Shown piece after piece: positions 1 to 7,630 of a stretch of DNA of 26,860 nt (the first letter of the stretch is position 1; each line of letters opens with the position of its first letter). Under the pieces are notes generated by a model. The model did no database searches, had not been told where the DNA came from, and saw only the letters and a program-made list of their open reading frames with translations. This stretch comes from an uncultured Lachnospiraceae bacterium (GTDB taxonomy: Bacteria > Bacillota > Clostridia > Lachnospirales > Lachnospiraceae). The translations under genes were made by a program, and so were the position numbers. The stretch covers positions 1 to 26,860 of the forward strand of contig CAJTWA010000054.1 of assembly GCA_910580195.1 (NCBI GenBank), written 5' to 3'.

Positions 1-3
1 ATT

Positions 4-36
4 ATACCATAACCACTCCGTGATAAACTATGGTAT
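4..36 (-). other. Leader hairpin at window edge
   Basis: Eight-bp inverted repeat (ATACCATA at 4-11, TATGGTAT at 29-36) lying about 45 nt downstream of the minus-strand promoter at 78-106. It is therefore in the 5' leader of a gene left of the window. A similar second hairpin occurs in the leader at 19150-19185. Its function is unknown. Confidence 0.4.
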
Positions 37-77
37 GGCAGTCTATGCGCACTCCGGCGCGTATCATCGCTGTTGCT

Positions 78-106
78 ATTATACCGTGATAATACTTTCC
101 CTGCAA
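78..106 (-). promoter_or_regulatory. Sigma-A promoter firing out of the left edge
   Basis: On the minus strand, TTGCAG (101-106), a 17-nt spacer, then TATAAT (78-83). It lies after the permease stop codon and must serve a gene beyond position 1. The -35 context ACACTTGC is shared with the promoter at 5028-5056, and the downstream leader is related to those at 4975-5030 and 19150-19230. Confidence 0.65.
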
Positions 107-129
107 GTGTTTGGGGGAATTTTCTATAG

Positions 130-930
130 CTACAGGGAAAAATCCCTCCTCTGGAACTGCCATGCCCCAAGCAAAAACAGTACTGCAGCCATTCCCAGCA
201 GCACCGCATCCTGCACCGGGAAATAGGCGCCTTCCCCCAGTATTTCTTCTACAGGCAGCAGGGAATAAAGCGTAACGTACTTAAGCCCCTTAAGTTTTTC
301 CCCCATATTGGAAACCATCTGTATCAGGAAAAACAGCACCGGAAGCCCTGCGCCAGCCAGATAAAACATTTTGCTGCTATTGGAAAAGCAGGCTGCAAGG
401 AACACAATCCCAAGAACTGCCTCCTGCAAAAGCAGCGTACTGAAATTCAGCGCAAAGTACCTGCCCATGTCCAATTCCCCCGGAAACATAATTTCACAGC
501 TAAAAGCCCCAACAGCCGTCACCATCCCGATCAAGGCTGCCATCCACAGAGCCATGGAGGTGATTTGGGTGCGGATAATCTTTTTTCTGGAATTCGGCGT
601 AGCCAAAAGGTTTGCCAGCGTCCCCGTTTCCATTGGCCCCATCAGCAGCTTCTGCACCATCACCAAAATAAAAATCAGCGGAAACAGCAGCATAATAAAG
701 CCGTATAAATAAATCTGCATCCACTCCAGCAGGCTGGACGCAACGCCTGTCATCCCCATTACCGCCATCAGTTCCGGCAATGCCTGCTGGTAGCCGCTTA
801 GCATTTCAGAAAGCTCCGGGTTGTACATATAGGCGATGACTGCCGTATACATGCAGAGCATGGCAAAAATTACAAGGAACGGGAGGGCGCAGGCTTTGAG
901 GTCCCTCTTCCATAAAGCAAATGATAGCAT
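130..930 (-). CDS. ABC-2 type transporter permease
   Basis: Integral membrane half of an ABC exporter, 266 aa. About six hydrophobic segments are visible near residues 15-36, 73-94, 124-145, 160-182, 188-206 and 241-257. A cytoplasmic loop at 98-120 (METGTLANLLATP then SRKK) is typical of ABC-2 permeases. The start is an ATG preceded by AAAGGAAGG at good spacing. It is the last gene of the LytTR-DUF3021-ATPase-permease operon, 172 bp after the ATPase gene. The partner ATPase next door resembles bacitracin/lantibiotic-type exporters, so the substrate may be a peptide or drug. That is inferred only from family and context. No terminator was seen immediately after the stop. Confidence 0.85.
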   Translation of the reverse strand: MLSFALWKRDLKACALPFLVIFAMLCMYTAVIAYMYNPELSEMLSGYQQALPELMAVMGMTGVASSLLEWMQIYLYGFIMLLFPLIFILVMVQKLLMGPMETGTLANLLATPNSRKKIIRTQITSMALWMAALIGMVTAVGAFSCEIMFPGELDMGRYFALNFSTLLLQEAVLGIVFLAACFSNSSKMFYLAGAGLPVLFFLIQMVSNMGEKLKGLKYVTLYSLLPVEEILGEGAYFPVQDAVLLGMAAVLFLLGAWQFQRRDFSL

Positions 931-1102
931 AAGTTACCTTCCTTTCTCTTAAAGGTATTCCAGTGTTGTAATATGTAGGCTTTGGGGGCTATACAAAGGT
1001 TGCAGGATGCCTTGCGCATTGCCCAGATTATACTTTATGTAAAACCTGAATATGGCATCCGCAGGCCATGTACCAAAATACTCCCCTGCCTTTGGGGCAA
1101 TG

Positions 1103-2029
1103 TTAAGAAGTTCCGTTTTCCCCACCGTAGTACTGGAAAAACAGTTCTTCCATGCTCTGGTTCCTGACTTCTAAATCCTGCACCCCAAAATCTGCCAATT
1201 TCCGCAAGGTACCGGGCAAGCTGCCAGATACCGTAATCTCTATTTGGTTTGGCAAAAGGCTTTCTTTCATGCCAGAATGATGCCAAGGCTTTACGTCTGG
1301 TTCCTTCAAAAACTTTTCTGCTAAAGCCGCATTTTCCAACGTTACCCGGTAGATTTTTTTCCGTTTTCCTGCAAGGGCTTTCATATCCTCCACGGTGGCA
1401 ATCCGCCCGGAGCGGATAATCGCTGTCCGGTCACATGTTTTTTCCACCTCCTCAAAAATATGGGAGGACATCAGTATGGTAGTCCCTTTCTTTTTTTCCT
1501 CCAAAACCAAGTCCACAAATTCGTTCTGCATCAATGGGTCCAGCCCGCTGGTGGGCTCGTCTAAAATCACAACCTCCGGCTGGTGCATAAATGCATTTAC
1601 AATCCCAATTTTCTGCTTCATCCCCTTGGACATTTTCCGGATTTTCCCATGGGGGTTTAACCCAAACCGCTCCATCAGGCTTTCCATATAGGCATGGTTT
1701 TCCATCCCCTTCATTTCCGCCATAAACTTTAAAAAGCCAAGGCCTGTCATGTCCTCCGGGAAAGCCAATTCCCCTGCAAGGTAGCCGGTATGTTTCTGGA
1801 TTTCCTTTGCCTGCAAAAAACAGTCCATCCCCAACATGCGGCAAATGCCCTGCCCCGGCCGGATAAATCCCATAAGCTGCCGGATGGTTGTGGTTTTCCC
1901 CGCCCCATTCGGCCCCAGATACCCAAATACTTCCCCTTTGGGGACGGAAAAGGAAAGGTTAAAGACGCCTTTTCCATTTCCATAATCCTTGGTAACTTGC
2001 TGTAATTCTATGATTGCTTCCTTTTGCAT
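1103..2029 (-). CDS. ABC transporter ATP-binding protein
   Basis: Nucleotide-binding subunit that powers the neighbouring ABC-2 permease, about 308 aa. Visible motifs in order: Walker A GPNGAGKTT (about residues 39-47), a degenerate signature KMSKGMKQK in place of LSGGQ (about 132-140), Walker B VVILDEPTSGLD (about 153-164) and the switch histidine in SSHIFEEVEK. A degenerate signature of this form is common in BcrA-like exporters. A GTG nine bases upstream is also possible, but the ATG sits 8 nt after TAGG and is preferred. The upstream DUF3021 gene ends 24 bp before this start. The C-terminal 90 residues form the variable accessory domain seen in this family. Confidence 0.9.
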   Translation of the reverse strand: MQKEAIIELQQVTKDYGNGKGVFNLSFSVPKGEVFGYLGPNGAGKTTTIRQLMGFIRPGQGICRMLGMDCFLQAKEIQKHTGYLAGELAFPEDMTGLGFLKFMAEMKGMENHAYMESLMERFGLNPHGKIRKMSKGMKQKIGIVNAFMHQPEVVILDEPTSGLDPLMQNEFVDLVLEEKKKGTTILMSSHIFEEVEKTCDRTAIIRSGRIATVEDMKALAGKRKKIYRVTLENAALAEKFLKEPDVKPWHHSGMKESLLPNQIEITVSGSLPGTLRKLADFGVQDLEVRNQSMEELFFQYYGGENGTS

Positions 2030-2052
2030 GGTGAGCACCTATCCTTTCAATT

Positions 2053-2829
2053 TCACTTAGGCATTGCTTTTGCCTGTGAACTGCCTTCCATTTTCTTTTT
2101 CCTCTTTTCCAATAGCTGATTAATTTCTTCTGTTTCTTTCCGGTATACATTTTCTAAAAACAGCCACAGCAGGATAAAATAGGCAAAGACCAAGCCATAA
2201 AACCACAGTTCCATTGCCCCGCCCTGTGGGAACCAACCCCCTAAATTCCCTGCCGCTGCCGTCAGGCATCCGGGAATGGCGCACCAGAGGATCCCCCGCA
2301 CCCGGTATTCCCAGTCTGTATAGGATTTTTCCCCGAAAAACAATGCTTTCTGCACCCATGCGTCCACATATCCCAGCACCATCTGCCCTAAAAGGATTGG
2401 GAACGGGACAGCGCCGCCCTCCCCCAGCCACTGAAGGAACCCATAGAGGAAAATCATGCCTGTAATATGGGCGCAGGCAAATATTTCCACTTCCGTTTCT
2501 ATTTTCAGGTATTTCCTTATTTTATGGATGCGATTTCCCTTGCCATTGCTTTCCGGCTGTTTTTGCCTTCCTGTGCTGTTTCCAGTTTCCTCCTGGCTTA
2601 ATCTGCCCATGGTGTTTCCAGTTTCCTTCTGGCTTAATCTGCCCATGCTGTTTCCAGTTTCCTTCTGGCTTAACCTGTCTACGTTGTTTCCAGTTTCCTC
2701 TTGGCTTAATCTGCCCATGCTGTTTCCAGTTTCCTTCTGGCTTAACCTATCTATGCTGTTTCCAGTTTCCTCCTGGCTTAATCTGCCCATGCTGTTTCCG
2801 GCACTTTCAGGCTGTTTTTTTCTAGCCAC
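2053..2829 (-). CDS. DUF3021-type membrane protein with N-terminal 12-residue repeats
   Basis: 258 aa. Residues 11-88 are six tandem copies of a 12-residue unit of the form MGRLSQEETGNS, bracketed by QPES on both sides. The membrane domain follows, with four hydrophobic segments near 115-136, 143-157, 178-198 and 207-228, then a charged tail. The membrane part and its position directly after a stand-alone LytTR regulator match the DUF3021 family, whose function is unknown. The start is GTG at 2829 with AAGGGGG about 6 nt upstream, overlapping the LytTR stop by 8 bp, so the two are probably translationally coupled. DUF3021 proteins are normally much shorter (about 130-150 aa), so the repeat tract is an added hydrophilic extension. 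Confidence 0.8.
   Translation of the reverse strand: MARKKQPESAGNSMGRLSQEETGNSIDRLSQKETGNSMGRLSQEETGNNVDRLSQKETGNSMGRLSQKETGNTMGRLSQEETGNSTGRQKQPESNGKGNRIHKIRKYLKIETEVEIFACAHITGMIFLYGFLQWLGEGGAVPFPILLGQMVLGYVDAWVQKALFFGEKSYTDWEYRVRGILWCAIPGCLTAAAGNLGGWFPQGGAMELWFYGLVFAYFILLWLFLENVYRKETEEINQLLEKRKKKMEGSSQAKAMPK
2576..2791. repeat. 36-bp in-frame minisatellite, six units
   Basis: Six 36-bp units encode 12-residue repeats in the DUF3021 protein. Units largely alternate between a 'MGRLSQEETGN' type and an 'I/V-DRLSQKETGN' type, so the first four look like a duplicated 72-bp pair. All unit lengths are multiples of three, so copy-number change keeps the frame. Confidence 0.95.
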
Positions 2830-3271
2830 ACTCTTTTCCCCCTTTCAGCAGTTCCCGGAACTCTTTCACATACCTTCTGGAAATTATGACATGCTCCTGA
2901 TTGTCTAAAAGCGCGTCTATCCGGTTCCCCATCTGGCTCCTGACAGACACAATCCGGTCAATATTTACCACAAAGGACTTGTTGCACCGGAAAAAGCCAT
3001 GCCCGCCCAACTGCTCCTCTGCTTCACGTAGGGTAACAGCCACTTGGTATTCCTGCTCCTTAGTGTAAGCAAATGTCTTGTCGTCTACCCGCTCAAAATA
3101 GTAAATCTGCTCTGGAAGGAGCCTGCACTGGCCATATTCATTTTTCCCTATGATTGCCGGGGAACCCGCCTGCAGGAAGGTTAAGATCCTGCGCAGTTCT
3201 GGGGTAATTTCCCAGTAGCGTATCCGTATTTCCTCTTCCCCGGGCTTTACCCGTTCCATGCTTATTTTCAT
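2822..3271 (-). CDS. Stand-alone LytTR DNA-binding regulator
   Basis: 149 aa. The C-terminal two thirds (about 45-145) is a LytTR domain, with LLPEQIYYFERVDDKTFAYT, the conserved FFRCNKSFVVNID strand-turn and the ISRRYVKEFREL end. There is no receiver domain, so it is not a phosphorylation-driven response regulator. Stand-alone LytTR proteins paired with DUF3021 are usually thought to be controlled by their membrane partner, which can sequester them. Here that would be the next gene, which overlaps by 8 bp. The start is ATG with AGGAGAG 4 nt upstream. It probably controls its own operon, including the ABC exporter. The leader contains a stem-forming repeat at 3328-3363. Confidence 0.88.
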   Translation of the reverse strand: MKISMERVKPGEEEIRIRYWEITPELRRILTFLQAGSPAIIGKNEYGQCRLLPEQIYYFERVDDKTFAYTKEQEYQVAVTLREAEEQLGGHGFFRCNKSFVVNIDRIVSVRSQMGNRIDALLDNQEHVIISRRYVKEFRELLKGGKECG

Positions 3272-3309
3272 CGTACTCTCCTATCCCTACGCGGAACCAT
3301 GCAATATCG

Positions 3310-3400
3310 AACCCTTTGGAACCGGGCGGCAGCTTGGGCCAGCCCTTCCTCACACAAACTGCCTATGTATTAAAAAGAAAAAAATTGGCTGCAGTACTGG
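3310..3400 (-). repeat. Short copy of a stem-forming dispersed element in the LytTR leader
   Basis: On the minus strand, GGCAGTTT (3356-3363) can pair with AAGCTGCC (3328-3335), with an inner GGGC/GCCC. The flanks match those of the larger element at 22572-22817: CTTTTT, then AATACA, then AGGCAGTT on one side, and GCTGCCG then CCGGTTCCAAA on the other, followed by ATATTGCAT. It lies about 60-110 nt upstream of the LytTR start codon, in the sense orientation. Confidence 0.6.
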
Positions 3401-3598
3401 AAATTATTTAAAAATCCATTCCCGTAATATGCGCTCCATCATTTACATCTGTAAGGCATAATGATGGGGAATTCACCCTGCTTTTGCTTTTCTTACTATA
3501 CCTGTTTTTCTGTGCTGGTTCAACTAAATTTCCGGAAGATGCACTTATTTCCTTTTAAGGTGCACTGGGGCTGCCAAGGCACAGTGGGAAAATCCCAG

Positions 3599-3625
3599 AA
3601 AAAAAGGATGCCTGATACAGCATCC
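3599..3625 (-). terminator. Rho-independent terminator of the ThrE-type pair
   Basis: On the minus strand GGATGC, 8-nt loop, GCATCC, then seven T. It starts 4 nt after the YjjB-like stop codon. Confidence 0.85.
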
Positions 3626-3628
3626 TCA

Positions 3629-4069
3629 TCATTTCTTCCAAACCTTCCCCAACTGGTTAAACCAGCTTTGGGGCAGCATCAGCCCAAAGATAATGCCCAG
3701 CACAATCGCCCCGGCAATTTTGAAAGTTTCAATCCCTTTCGCCGTAAACTGTGCCAAATCATTCATTACCAGATAATAAGACGTATAGTAAATCCCAGTC
3801 CCCGGCACCAAGGTAAAAATCCCCGTCATCAGGAACACCGTACTCGGCATTTTGCGGATGGCAGACAGCGCCCTTGCAATCAAGGTAAGCACCAGCGTTG
3901 CCCAAATAGAGGCTACCGTCACCCCAGCCCCCCGTGAGGTACAAAATAGGTACACCATCCAGCCGATTGCCCCATTTATCCCGCACAGCCAATATTCCGA
4001 CCGCGGCACATGGAACAATACGGCAAATGCTATGGTTGCTGCCATAGACACCAAAATCTGCACAATCAT
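3629..4069 (-). CDS. Threonine/serine exporter, YjjB-like small subunit (ThrE_2)
   Basis: About 146 aa, very hydrophobic, with four to five membrane segments. It corresponds to the C-terminal (YjjB) half of the ThrE transporter, which exports threonine/serine or, in YjjPB, succinate. The motif FLMTGIFTLVPGTGIYYTSY in the third quarter is the conserved proline-glycine core of the family. The chosen ATG (4067-4069) overlaps the YjjP-like stop as ATGA. The reading frame extends further upstream but only inside the previous gene. AGGAGG lies 12 nt upstream, so initiation is probably helped by coupling. A terminator follows directly. Confidence 0.88.
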   Translation of the reverse strand: MIVQILVSMAATIAFAVLFHVPRSEYWLCGINGAIGWMVYLFCTSRGAGVTVASIWATLVLTLIARALSAIRKMPSTVFLMTGIFTLVPGTGIYYTSYYLVMNDLAQFTAKGIETFKIAGAIVLGIIFGLMLPQSWFNQLGKVWKK

Positions 4070-4845
4070 AACAAGAACGCACCTCCTCCTGCAAATTGGA
4101 ATAATTTCATCACTGCCCCTACCCCAATGGCAATGCACATCCCCGTCAGCAATGCGTCAATCAGACGGATGCTGCCCGAAAGGTAATCCCCGCTGAACAA
4201 ATCCCGGATTGCCGTAGTCAGCGCTACCCCCGGCACCAACGGGATAATCCCGCCGATAATCACTTTATCTGACAGAATCCCCGCCCCTGCTACCAGCAAG
4301 GATAAACTTCCAGCCGTCACCAGCGCGCTCCCTAAAATATTCATAATCAGCCGCGACGCATGGTGCTTTGCCGCCAAAATCAAAAACAATTCCAATAAAA
4401 TCCCCAGAAAAAAAGACACCACACTGTCATAAAACCGGCCGCCCAGCAAATAGCAAAACCCAGCGCTGCCAACGCCGCAGGCTATCACCAACGCCAAATT
4501 CCCAGCGCTTGGGGAATTCCGGCACTCTTCCAATTTCCCAAAAGCCTCCGCCAAACTGCATTTCCTCTCACAAATTTCCCGGGATAGCTGGTTGACTTCC
4601 GCCACCCGCTTCAAGTTCACTTCCCCAATCGGCACATAGCGCACCATGCTGCCGGCATGTTCCCGCCCCTCGTCCACGGTGGCAAAAATTCCATTTGTAA
4701 TTACAAATACATGGTAATCCTGTATCCCATAAGCCTCCAGAATACGGGTTACGGTTTCCTGCACACGGTAGATTTCCCCGCCGTTTTTTAATAGAACCTC
4801 GCCTACGGATACGGCAAGGCTTAATACTGCTTTGCTGTCTGGCAT
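4066..4845 (-). CDS. Threonine/serine exporter, YjjP-like large subunit (ThrE_1)
   Basis: 259 aa, matching the usual YjjP length. The soluble N-terminal region carries the family motif NGGEIYRVQETVTRI (about residues 20-34), and the second half has about five membrane segments, including GGIIPLVPGVALTTAIRDLF. It pairs with the YjjB-like protein to form the split version of ThrE, an inner-membrane exporter of small amino or carboxylic acids. I start at the ATG at 4845 because AAAGGA precedes it by about 9 nt. An in-frame TTG at 4911 has no ribosome site. The promoter at 5028-5056 gives a leader of about 180 nt belonging to the repeated leader family. The substrate cannot be told from sequence. 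Confidence 0.9.
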   Translation of the reverse strand: MPDSKAVLSLAVSVGEVLLKNGGEIYRVQETVTRILEAYGIQDYHVFVITNGIFATVDEGREHAGSMVRYVPIGEVNLKRVAEVNQLSREICERKCSLAEAFGKLEECRNSPSAGNLALVIACGVGSAGFCYLLGGRFYDSVVSFFLGILLELFLILAAKHHASRLIMNILGSALVTAGSLSLLVAGAGILSDKVIIGGIIPLVPGVALTTAIRDLFSGDYLSGSIRLIDALLTGMCIAIGVGAVMKLFQFAGGGAFLL

Positions 4846-4974
4846 GTCCCTGTTCCTTTCCAGTGCTTTTCCATAAAATAATTGCCCTCTTGGTGATGGT
4901 AGGCCTATCAATTTGCGTCATGGAAAGCCATACGCATTTTCTAACAGAACAGAACTATTACCCATCGCCAGCTT

Positions 4975-5056
4975 ACGTCATGGCACCATAATCCATGTGC
5001 ATTTCAATGCATATCATACCTTGTGGTATTATATCTTGATTAACTAATCTTCGCAA
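4975..5056 (-). promoter_or_regulatory. ThrE promoter and structured leader
   Basis: Minus-strand TTGCGA (5051-5056), 17-nt spacer, TATAAT (5028-5033). About 20 nt downstream a hairpin TGCAT-TGAA-ATGCA can form (around 4997-5010), followed by a GTGCCATGACG segment. It is one of three related promoter/leader copies in the window. The CCATGACG motif recurs near 4918, also in this leader. Confidence 0.6.
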
Positions 5057-5111
5057 GTGTTTCAGGGAAATTTCGTTTCACCTGTCTATTCCCTATGTAT
5101 TTTTGTATCAT

Positions 5112-5148
5112 AAAAAGCATCTGGACTTCAATTTTCCAAATGCTTTTT
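5112..5148. terminator. Bidirectional terminator after the toxin gene
   Basis: Fourteen-base arms (5112-5125 and 5135-5148, one mismatch) with A5 on one side and T5 on the other, so it can work on either strand. It lies 25 nt after the toxin stop and isolates it from the ThrE promoter. Confidence 0.8.
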
Positions 5149-5172
5149 GCCATATTGAACTTTTAAATAATT

Positions 5173-5436
5173 CTATTTATCTCCATAATGATACCGGCAC
5201 GCTAAAATATATATGTTATTTTTATCCTTTCTGTAAATCAGGCGGTCTTTATCATTGATTCGCCTACTCCAATATCCAGACAAATTCCCGCTTAATGGCT
5301 CTGGTTTTCCTATTCCTCGGTTGCCATTTCTGGCGATATCATTTATCAACTGATTGATTTTTTTTAGCGTTTTACGATCTTCTGTCTGCCAGTAAAGGTA
5401 ATCCTCCCAACCAGTATCTGCAAATACCTTATTCAT
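5173..5436 (-). CDS. yoeB: YoeB/Txe-type mRNA interferase toxin
   Basis: 87 aa, the normal size of this RelE-superfamily ribosome-dependent endoribonuclease, which cuts mRNA in the A site. Family signatures visible: WEDYLYWQTEDRK, INQLINDI, IGKPEPL, NLSGYWSRRI and the C-terminal CRYHY. With the ATG at 5436 the catalytic residues fall at E46, R65 and H83, the same numbers as in E. coli YoeB. The usual His-Arg of 'HRLVY' is Asp-Arg here (DKDRLIY), a modest variation. A TTG 12 bases upstream is possible, but the ATG has GAGG 7 nt before it and overlaps the antitoxin stop by 8 bp, typical for the pair. Confidence 0.93.
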   Translation of the reverse strand: MNKVFADTGWEDYLYWQTEDRKTLKKINQLINDIARNGNRGIGKPEPLSGNLSGYWSRRINDKDRLIYRKDKNNIYILACRYHYGDK

Positions 5437-5692
5437 CTTCGGCCTCAATTAATTCATGGACAGAACATTGTCCTTTCTCTAGCTGTGACTTACCTTTCAT
5501 CAACCAGCCATAATTTTCTTTATTACCCATAACATAAATATTTTCCATAAGATTGTTATAGGATTCCTCCGATATCATAACTACATTTTTATTGTTTTTT
5601 CTTGTAACAATCATGGTTTCATAGTCATCCGTTACTTTATCCATATACATTTTCATATTATCACAAAGATTTGTATCGTTTACCGCTAACAT
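5429..5692 (-). CDS. yefM: YefM-type antitoxin (Phd/YefM family)
   Basis: 87 aa. The N-terminal half has the YefM dimer/DNA-binding fold (MLAVNDTNLCDNMKMYMDKV, then ETMIVTRKNNKNVVMISEE), and the acidic C-terminal half wraps the toxin (ELIEAEDE end). It neutralises YoeB and, with it, normally represses its own promoter. The ATG at 5692 has an ideal AGGAGGT 7 nt upstream. An ATG three codons earlier lies too close to that site. The promoter at 5735-5763 is directly upstream. Confidence 0.93.
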   Translation of the reverse strand: MLAVNDTNLCDNMKMYMDKVTDDYETMIVTRKNNKNVVMISEESYNNLMENIYVMGNKENYGWLMKGKSQLEKGQCSVHELIEAEDE

Positions 5693-5734
5693 GAGAAACA
5701 CCTCCTACATATAAGTACAGTTGCCGATATTGAT

Positions 5735-5763
5735 ATTGTAACGCACATCCTTCCGTATTTCAA
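5735..5763 (-). promoter_or_regulatory. Promoter of the toxin-antitoxin operon
   Basis: Minus-strand TTGAAA (5758-5763), 17-nt spacer, TACAAT (5735-5740). A direct repeat of GATATT and a TGTACT sequence lie just downstream, before the ribosome site. TGTACA-like cores are the known YefM operator, so these are plausible autorepression sites. Confidence 0.75.
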
Positions 5764-5838
5764 CACTTTACTATCTATTATTTTTCAAATATTCAATATA
5801 ACTTCAAGCAGTACACTAGCCCTGTTCAACCGGCAGCT

Positions 5839-7464
5839 TTAACATTCTTTCTCCTTATAGTGCCGTTCCAAGCTCTTTAATATCCCAAGATAAAGGAATA
5901 AAGTAGGTGTCAGGAATACCGTTGGGTTATTCACCATGCTCTGTGCCAGATAACTGCAAATCACAACCGTGCCCATCATCATGACTGGGTAGTGGCGGGA
6001 CTGTTTTGCTGCTGACACTGCAGTGCTGATTAAGAAACCAAAATAGCAGACTGCACCAAAGATTCCTGTCATGGACATGAATTGCAGCAATTCGTTGTGG
6101 GGGTCTACAATACGCGCTGTATACATAGTCAATTCCGCCCCTTGGTACTGGTAGAGGAACTGATAAAAACAATTAATCCCATAGCCAAAAAACTTCCGGC
6201 CAATCGGCAGCTTTTTCCATGCAAGCCAGGTCTGTTTCCATATGATTCCACGGCTGCTCCCAAAATTATCCTGCAGCTTCAGCAAATTCATCCACTGTAA
6301 GCTGCCTTCCCACTGCTTCTCTGGCGACAAATTAGCAATTAGCACCGTTGCCACTGCCACTGCCATAAATGTTACTACGAAACCAATAAATATTCTCCTA
6401 ATTTTATCATATGGTATTTGAAAATTTTTCTTTTTTGCGGCTTTTATAAAAAACATTCCCAAAAAAAGAATAATTCCTCCTGCTATAAGTACTTTTTTTC
6501 CTGTCATAAAATTCTGCAAAGGCAGCATACGGAATCTCTGGCTCATCACTGATGTATTCTCAGCACCCACCACCAAAGCAAGCCGCACAGCCAGACTGGA
6601 TGCCCAGAACACCAGGCAGATACCTAGAAAACGTTCCATATAATCATGGCTCTTTATGGAAAAGCACAATAATACAAGAAATGCTGCCCCAATCCCCAAA
6701 ATCCAACTATCGGATATTGTCGCATACATGCCAAAAAAACCAAGGAGCAAAAGCAACCCGTAGAGAACTTCCGAAAGCAGCGCGTCCGAGAGATAAAAAA
6801 GCACCATGCCTACCGGAACAGCCATGCAAAAATAAGTAGCGCATGCGTTTACATTTCCAATCGTACTGGCAAACATACCGACTTCTGTAGGTATAATACC
6901 ATCCCACATGTGCAGAATATCTATGCCCCAAAATTGCAAAAGCAGCAAAAAACATACAATTCCATTGGAAAACAAAAAAACCCATGCCATCCAAATACCC
7001 GGCTGTAAAAATTTTCCTAGAATCATGTATACTGCAATACAAAGCAAAAATACAATCGCCCCTAATTTCCTACCGTCTGTCCCATAAAAAGATTCCAAAG
7101 GATTGACAGAAAATACGGTAGCAACCAAGACAGCCAAGGCAAAGCCATATACAAACCAAGAAGTAACCTGCATATTTTTTAAAAGTTCTTTTCCCTTCTT
7201 CTTGGGTTCTTGCAATGCCTTATGCTTAGTTGCCTGTTCTTTCCAATTCTGCAAATATCCTGCCCCTTCCAATAGGATAGTAAGCACTAGAAGCCCTGCC
7301 CCACAAAAATAGAAAAACATACGTTTTGCATCTGTAATATTAAAGTAACTGTCTTGATAAAACAAGGGAAAGAATCCTAGCATTAAAATTACAAAAAGGC
7401 TTGCAACTGCACTTTCCAGTTCATACATGGCATTTTTTTTATTTTGTTTGATTTTTTGTTTCAT
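5839..7464 (-). CDS. O-antigen ligase / Wzy_C-family membrane protein
   Basis: 541 aa with about a dozen hydrophobic segments. The signature is in the second half: YGINCFYQF, then IVDPHNELLQFMSMTGIFG, the Wzy_C (O-antigen ligase/polymerase) core with its conserved His-Asn-Glu. In Gram-positives, relatives act in capsule, teichoic-acid or exopolysaccharide polymerisation or transfer at the outer face of the membrane. The N-terminus is a short lysine-rich cytoplasmic tail. The ATG has AAAGGATG 6-8 nt upstream. No glycosyltransferase or flippase genes are nearby, so the glycan substrate is unknown. A promoter lies inside the palindrome at 7546-7583. Confidence 0.85.
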   Translation of the reverse strand: MKQKIKQNKKNAMYELESAVASLFVILMLGFFPLFYQDSYFNITDAKRMFFYFCGAGLLVLTILLEGAGYLQNWKEQATKHKALQEPKKKGKELLKNMQVTSWFVYGFALAVLVATVFSVNPLESFYGTDGRKLGAIVFLLCIAVYMILGKFLQPGIWMAWVFLFSNGIVCFLLLLQFWGIDILHMWDGIIPTEVGMFASTIGNVNACATYFCMAVPVGMVLFYLSDALLSEVLYGLLLLLGFFGMYATISDSWILGIGAAFLVLLCFSIKSHDYMERFLGICLVFWASSLAVRLALVVGAENTSVMSQRFRMLPLQNFMTGKKVLIAGGIILFLGMFFIKAAKKKNFQIPYDKIRRIFIGFVVTFMAVAVATVLIANLSPEKQWEGSLQWMNLLKLQDNFGSSRGIIWKQTWLAWKKLPIGRKFFGYGINCFYQFLYQYQGAELTMYTARIVDPHNELLQFMSMTGIFGAVCYFGFLISTAVSAAKQSRHYPVMMMGTVVICSYLAQSMVNNPTVFLTPTLFLYLGILKSLERHYKEKEC

Positions 7465-7544
7465 TTTTTGTCATCCTTTTCTGGGTAAACCGGAAAGTAT
7501 ATCCATATTTTATTTGGTGTATTTCTTTTGCTTTTCCCAAATGT

Positions 7545-7583
7545 ATAATAGCATCTGGGCAGTTTCCTGTCCAGATGCTATTA
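7545..7583 (-). promoter_or_regulatory. Promoter embedded in a 13-bp inverted repeat
   Basis: Arms TAATAGCATCTGG (7546-7558) and CCAGATGCTATTA (7571-7583) are perfect and 12 bp apart. On the minus strand TGGACA (7568-7573), 17-nt spacer, TATTAT (7545-7550) forms a promoter spanning the palindrome, pointing to the Wzy_C-like gene. No U-run follows the stem in either direction, so an operator or 5'-leader hairpin is as likely as a terminator of the Big_2 gene. Confidence 0.55.
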
Positions 7584-7630
7584 CAAAAAAATTCATACTT
7601 TGGGGTCTTGATATGTAGGTTGCTAATTTA

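Noticed and set aside
2576..2791. CRISPR array
   Set aside because: The 36-bp period is right for repeats, but units abut each other without spacers and are translated in frame.
2456..2908. 150-codon plus-strand frame over the 36-bp repeats
   Set aside because: It is the antisense reading of the DUF3021 repeats, has no ribosome site, and reads as a low-complexity PVSSWLNL tract.
4846..4911. Upstream TTG start for the YjjP-like protein
   Set aside because: No ribosome site, and the ATG at 4845 gives the family's normal length.
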